The notes under the pieces: generated by a model
Seen by the model: only the letters and a program-made list of their open reading frames with translations
Databases searched by the model: none
Told to the model about the DNA's origin: nothing
Made by a program: the position numbers and the translations under genes
Shown: positions 51,450 through 59,478 of the stretch, piece by piece
Numbering within the stretch: position 1 is the first letter of the stretch
Layout of the letters: the number at the start of each line of letters is the position of its first letter
From: Rhizobium lusitanum
Lineage (GTDB): Bacteria; Pseudomonadota; Alphaproteobacteria; Rhizobiales; Rhizobiaceae
Direction: 5' to 3'
Assembly (NCBI RefSeq): GCF_014189535.1
Contig: NZ_CP050307.1
Coordinates: forward strand, 868,001 to 932,000
Length of the DNA stretch: 64,000 nucleotides

Positions 51450-52664
51450 TCACGCCCGAATGACGGCTCCGTTCCTGGCGACGAGCCGGCCGGATTTATA
51501 GACCGAGCGCTCCTTCGGAATGGCGACCACCGCTTCGGGCACATGCTCCGCCTTCAGCGTCACGAAATCCGCCTTGGCGCCGATCTTCAACCCGTAACCC
51601 TCGAGACGCAACGCCTTGGCGCCGCTATCGGTGACGACATCGAAGGCGGCTTTCAATTCATCGTCGGTATAGAAGCCCGAGCGATAGCCGATCATCATTG
51701 CGCGCCCGAGCATGTCGCCATCGCCATAAGGCCACCAGGAATCGCGGATATTGTCGCTGCCGCTGAAGACGGTAACGCCCGCTGCGCGAAGCAGCGCCAC
51801 CGGCGGAAAGGCATGGTTGCCGGGCGCGTTGGTCATGATGGACACGCCGCTGGCCGCGATCATCTCGGCGGCGCGCTTGGCGGCATCACCCGCGAGATCA
51901 CCGAGCCCATAGGCATGGCTGATGGCGACATGTCCGTTCATCGAAAGCGCGCGTGTGCGGGCACAGATCTGCTCGATAGTGAAGAGGCCAAGCGTGCCGC
52001 CGTCGTGAAGATGGATATCGACATCGACGCCGTGCTTCTCGGCAATGCCGAAGACAACGTTTAGATGTCCCTCTACATCGCGGTCGAAGCTGGCCGGGTC
52101 CAGTCCGCCGACGAGATCGGCGCCCATGGAAATGGCTTCATCCATTAATTGCGGCGTGCCGGCGCTTTTCAGGATGCCGCTCTGGGGGAAGGCGACGAGC
52201 TGGATATCGATATAGTCTCGATATTCCTCGCGAACGGCGAGAACGGTTTCCAGCGATTTCAGCCCGACCGATCCGTCCACCATGACATGGCTGCGCATCT
52301 GCGTGCTGCCATTGGCGATGCAGAGATCCAGCTGATTGCGCGCGCGCACGTCCATGGGAGCGGCCTGCGCCATGTTTTGCGCCTGGAACGCGACGCGTTC
52401 ATGCACGTCGAAGCCGTTGGTGCAAGGCTTGTGCGATATCCAGGCATCGCCGAAAAAGCTGGTGTCGAGATGGATGTGACCTTCGACGAAGCCGGGCACG
52501 ACGAGCGCGCCGCCGAGGTCGACGCTTTCGGCAAGCGGGGCTTCCGCACTTGACGGCTCGATCGACGTGATCCGTCCGCCGGATACGCCGATGTCCTTGA
52601 GGGAGCCATCGGTGAGCTTTGCTCGGGTGAAAAGGGTTTCAATCGGGCTCAAGTCTATCTCCAT
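51450..52664 (-). CDS. CodA-like amidohydrolase (cytosine deaminase family), copy 2
   Basis: This 404-residue paralogue of copy 1 has GFVEGHIHLDTSFF (HxH metal motif), VDIHLHDGGT, HVAISHAYGLGDLA, and FSGSDNIRDSWWPYGDG, which keeps the metal-binding Asp but has Asn in the adjacent position. The family deaminates or hydrolyses cyclic amidines and amides (cytosine, creatinine, triazines, hydantoin-like rings). It lies between copy 1 and a GntR regulator, near a Pot-type transporter and a hydantoin racemase, consistent with breakdown of an imported heterocycle. Confidence 0.87.
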   Translation of the reverse strand: MEIDLSPIETLFTRAKLTDGSLKDIGVSGGRITSIEPSSAEAPLAESVDLGGALVVPGFVEGHIHLDTSFFGDAWISHKPCTNGFDVHERVAFQAQNMAQAAPMDVRARNQLDLCIANGSTQMRSHVMVDGSVGLKSLETVLAVREEYRDYIDIQLVAFPQSGILKSAGTPQLMDEAISMGADLVGGLDPASFDRDVEGHLNVVFGIAEKHGVDVDIHLHDGGTLGLFTIEQICARTRALSMNGHVAISHAYGLGDLAGDAAKRAAEMIAASGVSIMTNAPGNHAFPPVALLRAAGVTVFSGSDNIRDSWWPYGDGDMLGRAMMIGYRSGFYTDDELKAAFDVVTDSGAKALRLEGYGLKIGAKADFVTLKAEHVPEAVVAIPKERSVYKSGRLVARNGAVIRA

Positions 52665-52711
52665 GGCATGTGGTGAGGAGGTGATCCCCGAGACGTATAC
52701 CGTTTGGTCGG

Positions 52712-53425
52712 CTACTGCTCGAAGGCTTCCCTCAGGCCGACGCTCTTGCGCTCACGCAAATCGAGATCGGCTTCGATATGTGAAATATGGTGAAGCATAA
52801 GATGGCAGGCCGTCTCGATGTCCTTGCGCTCAATGGCGGCGATGACATCGCCGTGCTCCGCATGACCGCAACTCGACACGCTCGACTGGCCATAAAGCGC
52901 GATCACCAGGGATGAGCGCGCAACGAGTTCTTCCATGAAGCGCTGCATGATCAGATTGCCGGAGATCGAGGCGAGCATCAGATGAAAGTCGCCGGATGCC
53001 TTGATCTCGGCGCGCCGCGCGGTCTGACCGCGCTCCGCCATGAGCCGGCCTTCTTCCAGCAGAAGCTGCTTCAGGTGCTGAACTTGCGAGGGCGTAATCC
53101 TCGCCGCAGCTTCCTTGAGAATACCCGGCTCCACCAGACGACGGGCGGCGAAGATCTGCCGGGCCTCTTCCGGTGAAGGATAAGCAACGAATGCGCCGCG
53201 GTTCTTCTCGACGCTGACAAGCCCTTCATAGGACAGGGCCTGCAGGGCAGCGCGCGCCAGCGTGCGGCTGACATTGAACAGATTGCCGACATCGCTCTCG
53301 GAGAGCTTCGTGCCCGGGGAAAGCCTGCGCTCGACGATCGCCTCGCGAATGGCGTCGCGGATTTGCTGCGCGCCGGTTTCTGTGGAATCGCTGGTCGTCT
53401 GGAGCGCGTCGGCTGTGGAGTTCAT
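52712..53425 (-). CDS. GntR-family regulator, FCD (FadR) subfamily
   Basis: The protein has 237 residues. The winged helix contains LSPGTKLSESDVGNLFNVSR and ALQALSYEGLVSVEKNRGAF. The FCD domain has GDFHLMLASISGNLIMQRFM and later HGDVIAAIERKDIETACHLM. It is divergent from the Pot-type transporter genes and lies upstream of the amidohydrolases, so it probably controls both transcription units. Two candidate operators are present in the 266-bp region between it and the transporter. Confidence 0.88.
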   Translation of the reverse strand: MNSTADALQTTSDSTETGAQQIRDAIREAIVERRLSPGTKLSESDVGNLFNVSRTLARAALQALSYEGLVSVEKNRGAFVAYPSPEEARQIFAARRLVEPGILKEAAARITPSQVQHLKQLLLEEGRLMAERGQTARRAEIKASGDFHLMLASISGNLIMQRFMEELVARSSLVIALYGQSSVSSCGHAEHGDVIAAIERKDIETACHLMLHHISHIEADLDLRERKSVGLREAFEQ

Positions 53426-53508
53426 GGGGCGGATACCTGATAATCGACGGAATGATATCCGCGTTCGCCGCAGAAGTTAAACGGAATTTGTCGCAAAAGG
53501 AAAGCATA

Positions 53509-53520
53509 ATTGTATACGAT
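53509..53520. promoter_or_regulatory. Candidate GntR operator (GTATAC core)
   Basis: ATTGTATACGAT is an imperfect palindrome (10 of 12 positions) with a GTATAC core of the kind bound by many FCD-type GntR proteins. It lies 84 bp upstream of the GntR gene start. Confidence 0.4.
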
Positions 53521-53570
53521 CTAGTGCACATATTGCGGACGAAAGCCTATTTCATGTGCAAACACGCGTT

Positions 53571-53586
53571 TGCCTTATATAAGGCA
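53571..53586. promoter_or_regulatory. Perfect 16-bp palindrome upstream of the Pot-type transporter
   Basis: TGCCTTATATAAGGCA is a perfect 16-bp palindrome, 105 bp before the ATPase start and within the divergent promoter region. A related site lies at 51432-51447 upstream of amidohydrolase copy 1. Confidence 0.55.
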
Positions 53587-53691
53587 TTTCGTCGAATCTT
53601 CACCGAAACTCCATGATTCACAAAAGGTTAGTGCCACGCAACGGACTTGGCACGCCAGATGCATCGTCATTCCCAAACAGAGGGAGATACG

Positions 53692-54780
53692 ATGTCGAAA
53701 GCGGCAGAGATCGATATAGCATCCGTTTCGAAGGTCTATGGCACCACGACTGCTGTCCATGCCATAAGCCTGAAGATACCGGCCGGCTCCTATTGCTGCT
53801 TTCTGGGGCCATCAGGCTGCGGCAAGACCTCAACGCTCCGCATGATCGCGGGTCACGAGAGCATTTCGTCGGGCGATATCCGGCTCGGGAACGTCGTCGT
53901 GACCGATTTTCCGCCGGCCAAGCGCGGCACGGCGATGATGTTCCAATCCTATGCGCTCTTTCCGCACCTCGACCTCATCGATAATGTCGCCTTCAGCCTG
54001 AAGATGAAGGGCGTGGACAAGGACGAGCGCCGCGCCAAGGCGCTCGAGATGCTGAAGCTCATGCAGATGGAGGCCTATGCCACGCGGCGTCCGGCACAGC
54101 TTTCAGGCGGCCAGCAGCAGCGCGTGGCGCTGGCCCGCGCCCTGATCACCGATCCCGAGGCCCTGTTGCTGGACGAGCCGCTGTCGGCGCTCGATCCGTT
54201 CCTGAAGATCCGCATGCGCGCTGAGCTGAAGAAGCTGCAAAAAACGCTCGGGATCACCTTCGTGCATGTCACGCACAGTCAGGAAGAGGCGATGGCTCTC
54301 GCCGATATCATGGTGATCATGAACGACGGCAAGATCGAGCAGGCGGCGTCACCACGCGAAGTCTTCGAGCGTCCGGCGACTGCCTTCGTCGCCCGCTTCA
54401 TGGGCGATCATAACGTGCTCTCGGGCCGGGTCACATCCAGCGAGGACGGTGTGCTGACATTGACCGCGCCGGAAGGCCAGAGTTTTTCCGTGCGCGGCGC
54501 GGGCAGGGACGTGGGCGAAGCCATCGATATCGGCATCCGCACCGACCGCGTCCGGCTGGCTTCCGTCTCCGACAAGGGCGTTGGCCTGAACGGCGTCGTT
54601 TCAAATATCGAATATCGTGGCGCCTCGGTGAAGATCACCGTCATTGGCGCGGGCAGCGACGACTTCACGGTCATCGCGAGCGACGGCGATTATTTCTCCA
54701 AACCCGTATCGGTCGGCGATGCGGTGTCTTTGAGTTGGGCCTTGGAGGACGCGGTCCTCCTCGGTCGTGTTTCCGCATGA
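53692..54780 (+). CDS. Pot-type ABC transporter ATP-binding protein
   Basis: This 362-residue PotA/FbpC-type ATPase has Walker A GPSGCGKTST, Q-loop MMFQSYALFPHLDLIDNVAF, signature [15 protein letters not shown], Walker B ALLLDEPLSALDPFLKIRMR and switch ITFVHVTHSQEEAMA. A C-terminal TOBE domain follows. ATG 53692 has the strong GGGAG at a good distance; the frame extends to 53647 with poor sequence. It heads an operon with a binding protein, two permeases and a racemase. Members transport polyamines, iron or, in rhizobia, opines and other nitrogen compounds. Confidence 0.92.
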   Translation: MSKAAEIDIASVSKVYGTTTAVHAISLKIPAGSYCCFLGPSGCGKTSTLRMIAGHESISSGDIRLGNVVVTDFPPAKRGTAMMFQSYALFPHLDLIDNVAFSLKMKGVDKDERRAKALEMLKLMQMEAYATRRPAQLSGGQQQRVALARALITDPEALLLDEPLSALDPFLKIRMRAELKKLQKTLGITFVHVTHSQEEAMALADIMVIMNDGKIEQAASPREVFERPATAFVARFMGDHNVLSGRVTSSEDGVLTLTAPEGQSFSVRGAGRDVGEAIDIGIRTDRVRLASVSDKGVGLNGVVSNIEYRGASVKITVIGAGSDDFTVIASDGDYFSKPVSVGDAVSLSWALEDAVLLGRVSA

Positions 54781-54810
54781 ATCTTAAGCATCAAAAGAAG
54801 GGGAACTGAC

Positions 54811-56109
54811 ATGACGACTGAGAAGAAGACAACCAAGGCAGCAAAGGGCATCTCCCGCCGCTCGCTGCTGAAGACCGGCGCTGCCGCCGCCGGCGCCATC
54901 GCCGGCTCTGGCCTGATCACCGGCTTTCCGACCGTCTGGGCACAAACGAAAATCACGCTTCGCCAGTTCGGCACCGGCGTATCGAACATCAATGCGATCG
55001 CCGAGAAGTGCAAGGCTGATCTCGGCATTACGCTGGAGATGACGGCAACCGATTCCGACGCCGCCGCCCAGCGCGCCGTCACTCAGCCGAACAGCTACGA
55101 CATCGCCGACATCGAATACTGGATTGCCAAGAAGGTGTTCCCGTCCGGCGTGCTTCAGCCGATGGACGTCAAGAAGCTGAAATATTACGACAAGATCGTG
55201 CCGCTGTTCATCAACGGCAAGCTGAAGCCGGAGAGCGTCATCGCCCAGGGCACGGCGCCGCACACCGTCGGCTTCGTCGAAGCGCAGGGTTCGAAGAAAT
55301 TCGCCAAGGAGCCGACGCAGTGGATGACGATGGTTCCGACCATCTATAACGCCGACACGCTGGGCATCCGTCCCGATCTCACCGGTCGCCCGATCACCAG
55401 CTGGGCCGACATTCTCGATCCTGCCTTCAAGGGCAAGACCGCGATCCTCAACATCCCGTCGATCGGCATCATGGATGCTGCGATGATCATGGAAGCCTCC
55501 GGCAAGATCAAATATGCCGACAAGGGCAACATGACGAAGGCGGAAATCGACAAGACGATCGACTTCCTGATCAAGACCAAGGGCGAGGGCCAGTTCCGCG
55601 CCTTCTGGAAGTCCTTCGACGAAAGCGTCAACTTGATGGCGTCGGGCGAAGTCGTCATCCAGTCGATGTGGTCGCCGGCCGTTGCCGCCGTCCGCTCGAA
55701 GGGCATCGCCTGCACCTTCCAGCCGCTGAAGGAAGGCTATCGCGCCTGGGGCGGTGGCCTCGGCCTCGCCGCGCATCTCAAGGGCGCAGAGCTCGACGCT
55801 GCCTATGAGTACATCAACTGGTACACGTCCGGCTGGGTTGGCGGTTACCTCAACCGTCAGGGCTACTATTCCGCCTGCATGGAAACCGCCAAGGGCTTCA
55901 TGTCGGCCGACGAATGGGGCTACTGGATCGAAGGCAAGCCGGCGCAGGGCGATATCCTGTCTCCGGAAGGCAAGGTCATGGAGAAGGCTGGCGCCGTTCG
56001 CGACGGTGGCTCCTTCGAAGCCCGCATGGGCGCCGTTGCTTGCTGGAACTCGGTGATGGACGAAGACCGCTACATGGTCCGCCGCTGGAACGAGTTCATC
56101 GCTGCCTAA
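54811..56109 (+). CDS. Pot-type ABC transporter substrate-binding protein with Tat signal
   Basis: This 432-residue binding protein has a twin-arginine signal (SRRSLLKTGAAAAGAIAGSG, Arg at 16-17), which implies export in folded form. The mature part is SBP_bac_8/PotD-like: LRQFGTGVSNINAIAEKCKA, DIADIEYWIAKKVFPSGVLQ, ITSWADILDPAFKGKTAILN and EGYRAWGGGLGLAAHLKGAE. Tat-exported PotD-like proteins are frequent in rhizobial uptake operons. The ligand is unknown, but the neighbouring amidohydrolases and racemase suggest a cyclic amide or its opened product. Confidence 0.9.
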   Translation: MTTEKKTTKAAKGISRRSLLKTGAAAAGAIAGSGLITGFPTVWAQTKITLRQFGTGVSNINAIAEKCKADLGITLEMTATDSDAAAQRAVTQPNSYDIADIEYWIAKKVFPSGVLQPMDVKKLKYYDKIVPLFINGKLKPESVIAQGTAPHTVGFVEAQGSKKFAKEPTQWMTMVPTIYNADTLGIRPDLTGRPITSWADILDPAFKGKTAILNIPSIGIMDAAMIMEASGKIKYADKGNMTKAEIDKTIDFLIKTKGEGQFRAFWKSFDESVNLMASGEVVIQSMWSPAVAAVRSKGIACTFQPLKEGYRAWGGGLGLAAHLKGAELDAAYEYINWYTSGWVGGYLNRQGYYSACMETAKGFMSADEWGYWIEGKPAQGDILSPEGKVMEKAGAVRDGGSFEARMGAVACWNSVMDEDRYMVRRWNEFIAA

Positions 56110-56134
56110 TCGGTATCGCCTCTGCCCATTATAT

Positions 56135-56160
56135 CCTCTCCCCGCGCAGGTGGGGGGAGG
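56135..56160 (+). other. Intercistronic stem-loop after the substrate-binding protein gene
   Basis: CCTCTCCCC (56135-56143) and GGGGGGAGG (56152-56160) pair over nine positions (one G-T) around an eight-base loop, in the 76-bp gap before the first permease. It is probably an mRNA-stabilising or partial terminator element favouring binding-protein expression. Confidence 0.55.
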
Positions 56161-56185
56161 AAGCCGCTAACGGAGAAACCGGACC

Positions 56186-57097
56186 ATGGCGACGATCGCT
56201 TCATCAGAAACGGACCAGGCAACAGCAAAACCAAGGCGCAGCTTTCGCGTGCCCCTGGGGCTCGTTTCCTATCTTCAGGCGGCGCCGCTGTTTCTGATCC
56301 TCGGCTTCTTCTTCCTGCTGCCGATCGCGATGATCGGTATCGTCAGCTTCTGGGACTATGATTTCGCCAATCTCTATCCCGCTTTCCTGACCACGAACTA
56401 TACCGATACGCTCGGTTCATGGGTTACTTGGAAAACCTATCTCAACACATTGAAATTCACGGCTATTGTCTGGTCGTTGACATTGTTCATCGGCTTCTGG
56501 GTCGCCTATTTCCTCGCTTTCCACATCCGCCGCACGTCGATGCAGATGATCCTTTTCCTCGTCTGCACCGTGCCGTTTATGACGTCGAACATCATCCGCA
56601 TGATCTCCTGGATCCCGGTGCTCGGGCGCAACGGTCTCGTCAATTCGACGCTGATCGAGATGGGTCTCATTCCAAAGCCGATCGAATGGCTGCTCTATTC
56701 CGATTTCGCCGTCGTTCTGGCGATGGTGCATCTCTATACGCTGTTCATGGTAACGCCGATCTTCAACACGCTGATGCGCATCGACCGCTCGCTGTTTGAA
56801 GCTGCGCGCGATGCCGGCGCCAGCGGCTGGCAGGTACTCTGGAATGTGGTGATCCCGCTTGCCAAACCCGGCATCGCGATCGGCTCGATCTTCGTCGTCA
56901 CCCTGGTCATGGCGGATTTTTCCACCGTGCAGGTCATGTCCGGCGGCCAGAGCGCCTCCATCGCATTGCTGATGAAAAACCAGATGTCGTTGCTGCAATA
57001 TCCGGCGGCGGCCGCGAATGCCGTCGTGCTGCTGATTGTCGTCCTCATGATGGTCGCAGCCATCCTGCGGGTCGTCGATATCCGCAAGGAGCTTTGA
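56186..57097 (+). CDS. Pot-type ABC transporter permease (PotB-like)
   Basis: This 303-residue permease has about six spans (PLFLILGFFFLLPIAMIGIV near the start). The coupling loop is RSLFEAARDAGASGWQVLWN-VVIPLAKPG. It is of the PotB type and partners the permease encoded one base downstream. It has the usual family length and no lesions. Operon context: ATPase, binding protein, PotB-like, PotC-like, racemase. Confidence 0.9.
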   Translation: MATIASSETDQATAKPRRSFRVPLGLVSYLQAAPLFLILGFFFLLPIAMIGIVSFWDYDFANLYPAFLTTNYTDTLGSWVTWKTYLNTLKFTAIVWSLTLFIGFWVAYFLAFHIRRTSMQMILFLVCTVPFMTSNIIRMISWIPVLGRNGLVNSTLIEMGLIPKPIEWLLYSDFAVVLAMVHLYTLFMVTPIFNTLMRIDRSLFEAARDAGASGWQVLWNVVIPLAKPGIAIGSIFVVTLVMADFSTVQVMSGGQSASIALLMKNQMSLLQYPAAAANAVVLLIVVLMMVAAILRVVDIRKEL

Positions 57098-57098
57098 G

Positions 57099-57920
57099 AT
57101 GAACCACGAAAAGCGCGGCCTGGAATTCTACGTTCTGGCGATATTTTTCATTGTCTTCGTGCTGTTTCTCTACGGCCCACTTTCGGCAATCGTCATCCTT
57201 TCCTTCCAGGGGCCGGATGGCGGCCTGACCTTCCCGTTGAACGGCGTCTCGCTGCATTGGTTTGCCAACCTGTTCGAGAAGCAGGCGGTCGGCGACTTTG
57301 GTGCCTCGTTCCAGCGGTCCTTCATCCTTGGCCTGATGGTCATGATCGTCACGGTCGTCGTCTCGCTGCTGGCGGGCCTGGCCTTCCGCCGCCGCTTCCG
57401 CGGATCGTCGCTGCTGTTCTACGCGACCGTCGCCAGTCTCGTGGTGCCGTCGATTATCATCTCCCTCGGCATTGGCGTCGTCTTCCAGCAGGGCGGTCTT
57501 CCGCCGGCGTGGTATTCCTCGGCCTTCGGTGCGCATCTGACCTGGACGCTGCCTTTCGGCGTGCTGATCATGTTCGCTGTCTTCAACCGTTTTTCGCCGG
57601 CCTATGAGGAAGCCGCACGTGACCTGGGCGCGAGCTCGTGGCAGACCTTCCGCCATGTCGTGCTGCCGATGATCGCGCCGAGCCTGATCGGTGTCGGCCT
57701 GTTCGGCTTCACGCTGTCCTATGACGAATTCGCACGCACCCTGATGACATCGGGCACCTACAACACGCTTCCCTTGGAAATCTACGGGATGACCACAAAC
57801 GTCACCACGCCAGTACTCTATGCGCTGGGAACGGTGACGACACTCTTCTCCTTCACCATCATTCTCTTGGCGCTCGGCATCATGACCATGCTCGGTCGCC
57901 GGCAGGCCAAGAAAAGCTGA
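57099..57920 (+). CDS. Pot-type ABC transporter permease (PotC-like)
   Basis: This 273-residue permease has about six spans (FYVLAIFFIVFVLFLYGPLS at the N-terminus). The coupling loop is PAYEEAARDLGASSWQTFRH-VVLPMIAPS. It is typical of PotC. It forms the channel with the PotB-like protein. The racemase gene begins four bases after its stop, so they are probably co-translated. Confidence 0.9.
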   Translation: MNHEKRGLEFYVLAIFFIVFVLFLYGPLSAIVILSFQGPDGGLTFPLNGVSLHWFANLFEKQAVGDFGASFQRSFILGLMVMIVTVVVSLLAGLAFRRRFRGSSLLFYATVASLVVPSIIISLGIGVVFQQGGLPPAWYSSAFGAHLTWTLPFGVLIMFAVFNRFSPAYEEAARDLGASSWQTFRHVVLPMIAPSLIGVGLFGFTLSYDEFARTLMTSGTYNTLPLEIYGMTTNVTTPVLYALGTVTTLFSFTIILLALGIMTMLGRRQAKKS

Positions 57921-57924
57921 GACC

Positions 57925-58656
57925 ATGCGCTTATTGCTGATTAATCCAAACACCACCACGTCGATGACGGAAAAGGCGGCGGTTGCCGCACGCGCTGTGG
58001 CGGCCACCGGCACGGAGATCATCGCCGCGACATCGCGGATGGGGCCGCCTTCGATCGAGGGATATTATGACGGCGCCCTTGCAGTCCCCGGTCTGCTGAG
58101 TGAACTTAAGGAGCAGCGAGCGGCGGGCTATGATGCGGCAATCATCGCCTGTTTCGACGATACGGGTCTGGAGGCAGCACGGGCCTTTTCGGATGTCCCT
58201 GTTCTCGGACTTTGCGAATCCGCAGTCGTGACGGCCGGCTTCCTCGCCCAGTGCTTCACAGTCGTGACGACACTGGAACGCTCCCGCGTCCTGATCGACA
58301 ATCTTGTCCAGCGCTACGGCATGGGCGGACGGGCGAAGGTGCGGGCTTCTGATATCGCCGTGCTGGAGCTTGAGAACGCCGCATCGGGCGCTATCGGCAA
58401 GCTGCGGGCGGAAATCGAGCGGGCGTTGGATGAAGACGGCGCAGAGGCGATCGTGCTCGGTTGCGCCGGCATGACCGACCTGGCGCGCGAGTTGCAGCAG
58501 ATCTACGGTGTACCGGTGATCGACGGTGTCGCGGCGGCCGTCAAGCAGGCCGAGGCGTTGGTGTCGCTGGGTCTCACCACCAGCAAGCGCGGCTCCTATG
58601 CCGCACCGCTGCCCAAGTCCTTTATCGGCGCGATGAGTGATTTCTCACCAGCTTGA
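57925..58656 (+). CDS. Asp/Glu/hydantoin racemase family protein
   Basis: This 243-residue protein has MRLLLINPNTTTSMTEKAAV at the N-terminus. It carries the two catalytic Cys of the family, C76 in AAIIACFDDTGLEAA and C180 in AIVLGCAGMTDLA, at the positions typical of hydantoin racemases. These interconvert D- and L-5-substituted hydantoins before hydrolysis. Tight linkage to the Pot-type transporter, plus two CodA-like amidohydrolases across the divergent promoter, suggests a pathway for a chiral cyclic amide. Allantoin racemase is a possible relative. Confidence 0.88.
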   Translation: MRLLLINPNTTTSMTEKAAVAARAVAATGTEIIAATSRMGPPSIEGYYDGALAVPGLLSELKEQRAAGYDAAIIACFDDTGLEAARAFSDVPVLGLCESAVVTAGFLAQCFTVVTTLERSRVLIDNLVQRYGMGGRAKVRASDIAVLELENAASGAIGKLRAEIERALDEDGAEAIVLGCAGMTDLARELQQIYGVPVIDGVAAAVKQAEALVSLGLTTSKRGSYAAPLPKSFIGAMSDFSPA

Positions 58657-58711
58657 GCCTCAGCTGACCCGCCGCGTCCCGTAGTCTCGACAGGCAATCG
58701 CATGGGCCGCG

Positions 58712-59031
58712 TCACCGGCGGACAACACCGACTTTTGCAAGCACCTCGCTGGGTATCCCATAGCGTTGAATGACATCGCGACCATTTTTCATGCCGCAGA
58801 TCTCACGCTGGATGAAGAAGGCCCAGACCATGTCAGAGGCCTTATGCACAAGGCTTTCGCGCTGTGGCGATCCGCATTCCATGCCTGTAGCTCCGCCAGC
58901 GCAGTTTCCACCTTCAACCCGTGATGTCCGAGAGAGCTCGCGCGCTCGGCCATGAGTTCGTATTCGAGGACGTTGAAGCCATTATCATTCGAGTGAAACT
59001 GTCTGAGGGATTGCGGCGGGCGAACGCTCAT
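58712..59031 (-). pseudogene. DUF6665-like small protein gene with single-base frameshift
   Basis: From ATG 59031 the frame encodes NVLEYELMAERASSLGHHGL and VETALAELQAW, then loses sense. A second frame continues ESLVHKASDMVWAFFIQREI, then DVIQRYGIPSEVLAKVG, and stops at TGA 58712-58714. Together they read as a complete protein of about 106 residues resembling a small family I know from rhizobia (DUF6665-like; name given from memory). The total length of 320 bases is one short of a multiple of three; the shift lies at about 58868-58892. Real decay and sequence error are both possible. Confidence 0.6.
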
Positions 59032-59048
59032 CGGATTTATCCTCAGCG

Positions 59049-59201
59049 TTAGCGGGCCGGCGAACCAACGATCTGAAAATATCCCCAGGCGGCGGCGAAC
59101 ACTGCCAGCACGACCATGACCACAAGCAGTTTACGTAGTCCGGGACGAGGTGCCTTGGGCGCCGGCTTCGGCTTTCGAAATTTGATGACGTTGTCGTTCA
59201 T
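59049..59201 (-). CDS. Small single-span membrane protein (50 residues)
   Basis: A 50-residue frame begins MNDNVIKFRKPKPAPK, continues with a Pro/Arg-rich stretch and one hydrophobic span (LLVVMVVLAVFAAAWGYFQI) and ends GSPAR. The layout (short basic cytosolic tail, one span, tiny periplasmic end) matches small membrane proteins conserved in rhizobia; function unknown. It lies just upstream of the DUF6665-like gene on the same strand (17 bp gap), so the two were probably co-transcribed. Confidence 0.65.
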   Translation of the reverse strand: MNDNVIKFRKPKPAPKAPRPGLRKLLVVMVVLAVFAAAWGYFQIVGSPAR

Positions 59202-59397
59202 GGGTCCTCGGCTGTCGAATATCTTCCACTGTCTAGTTCACCCGAATCCTTTTGAGGATCAAGAGAGTTTCCCGCCAATCCAACATGTATCAAACATGCC
59301 GCTGAATGGCGACTTTTGATCAGGAATCTCACGCTCAGCGTGCATGCATGCTTTGCAACTTATTTCCTCACTTTGGCACACGAAGAGAAAGTCGTTT

Positions 59398-59410
59398 CTT
59401 ATAATATAAG
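59398..59410. promoter_or_regulatory. AT-rich palindrome upstream of the sulfur-salvage-like operon
   Basis: CTTATA-A-TATAAG is a perfect 6-bp inverted repeat around one base, 68 bp before the LLM monooxygenase start. It overlaps a TATAAT sequence (59400-59405) that could be a -10 element, although no well-spaced -35 was found. It could be the operator of the operon. The rest of 59202-59478 shows only short weak dyads. Confidence 0.35.
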
Positions 59411-59478
59411 CAATCTACGTATTTTATAGACTATTGAAGCGGTGCTGCGGTACCGACGCAATAATCGGATGACCCCAC

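Noticed and set aside
59116..59319. 67-codon plus-strand frame
   Set aside because: Antisense to the 50-residue membrane protein, without start signals or domain features.
59341..59420. Sigma-54 promoter (TTGGCAC) upstream of the LLM gene
   Set aside because: The -24-like element is present but no GC doublet with correct spacing for the -12 element follows.
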